A program made the translations under genes and the position numbers. Positions 11,594 to 11,671 of a DNA stretch of 11,671 nt are shown in pieces (position 1 is the first letter of the stretch; each line of letters begins with the position of its first letter). The stretch spans positions 1-11,671 of the forward strand of contig NZ_JNYE01000151.1 of the NCBI RefSeq assembly GCF_000717185.1, read 5' to 3'. The DNA comes from Kitasatospora phosalacinea. GTDB lineage: Bacteria; Actinomycetota; Actinomycetes; Streptomycetales; Streptomycetaceae. The notes beneath the pieces are model-generated. The model made no database searches. It had not been told where the DNA came from and saw nothing but the letters and a program-made list of their open reading frames with translations.

Positions 11594-11671
11594 TTAGTGG
11601 TCGTAGGCGGTCAGGGAGCGCATGACGTGCTGGCCGGTGTGGTGGTTGTGCCAGATCGCGGTGGTCAGGGC
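11594..11671 (-). CDS. Partial gene, probable transposase C-terminus (5' part beyond the window)
   Basis: Twenty-five codons plus a TAA stop are visible, every sense codon ending in G or C, which is strong coding bias. The readable end includes ALTTAIWHN and MRSLTAYDH followed by the stop. This kind of ending is familiar to me from streptomycete DDE transposases, but I cannot name the family with confidence. Its 3' end lies 17 bp from the broken IS5-type remnant on the opposite strand, consistent with an element inserted into or recombined against that remnant. The element end should lie within about 11575-11593, but one side alone does not show its terminal repeat. Confidence 0.5.
   Translation of the reverse strand, partial: ALTTAIWHNHHTGQHVMRSLTAYDH

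Overview
The window looks like a chromosomal stretch from a high-GC actinomycete, most likely Streptomyces or a close relative such as Kitasatospora. Coding regions have strongly G/C-biased third codon positions, GTG starts are common, Shine-Dalgarno sites are GGAGG-like, and nearly every frame is open. The protein types (STAS anti-anti-sigma factor, ECF-like sigma factor with membrane and secreted parts, DUF1348 protein beside a TetR regulator, short XRE regulator) are typical of that group. I see no rRNA, tRNA or CRISPR array.

Layout. (1) 95-3613, all on the minus strand: a secreted or lipoprotein alpha/beta hydrolase of the BAAT/acyl-CoA thioesterase type, an APH-family small-molecule kinase, and a two-domain VOC (glyoxalase-fold) protein. 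A 32-bp tandem duplication spans the end of the VOC gene. (2) 3690-4294, plus strand: a STAS-domain anti-sigma-factor antagonist behind a compositionally distinct leader that contains palindromes, an in-frame TTA codon and a rival upstream start. (3) 4307-6067, minus strand, convergent with the STAS gene: a multi-domain protein with an ECF-type sigma factor, an HxxxCxxC anti-sigma-like zinc motif, one transmembrane helix, a Pro/Ala/Ser-rich linker and an extracytoplasmic CAP (SCP/YkwD-like) domain. This is the most striking gene here. Upstream on the same strand is an ArsB/NhaD-type permease (6211-7464). (4) 7696-8720, plus strand, divergent from the permease: a 98-aa protein with serine at every third residue over most of its length, then a class I SAM-dependent methyltransferase. 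(5) 8875-10464: a short XRE regulator and a DUF1348 (NTF2-fold) protein on the minus strand. A TetR repressor is divergent from them, and two matching inverted repeats sit in the shared promoter, giving a self-contained regulatory unit. (6) 10465-11087: a poorly defined stretch with one possible minus-strand gene. (7) 11088-11411: a MazG-like NTP pyrophosphohydrolase closed by a hairpin whose loop holds the stop codon. (8) 11446-11671: insertion-sequence debris, namely a frameshifted, truncated IS5-type transposase remnant abutting the 3' end of a second probable transposase that runs off the window.

Most genes look like independent units rather than one pathway. The clear functional links are the TetR/DUF1348 pair with its operators, the possible pairing of the Ser-x-x protein with the methyltransferase, and the single-polypeptide sigma/anti-sigma/membrane/CAP protein, which may couple an envelope event to transcription. 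All functions are inferred from sequence motifs read by eye, and no database search was run.
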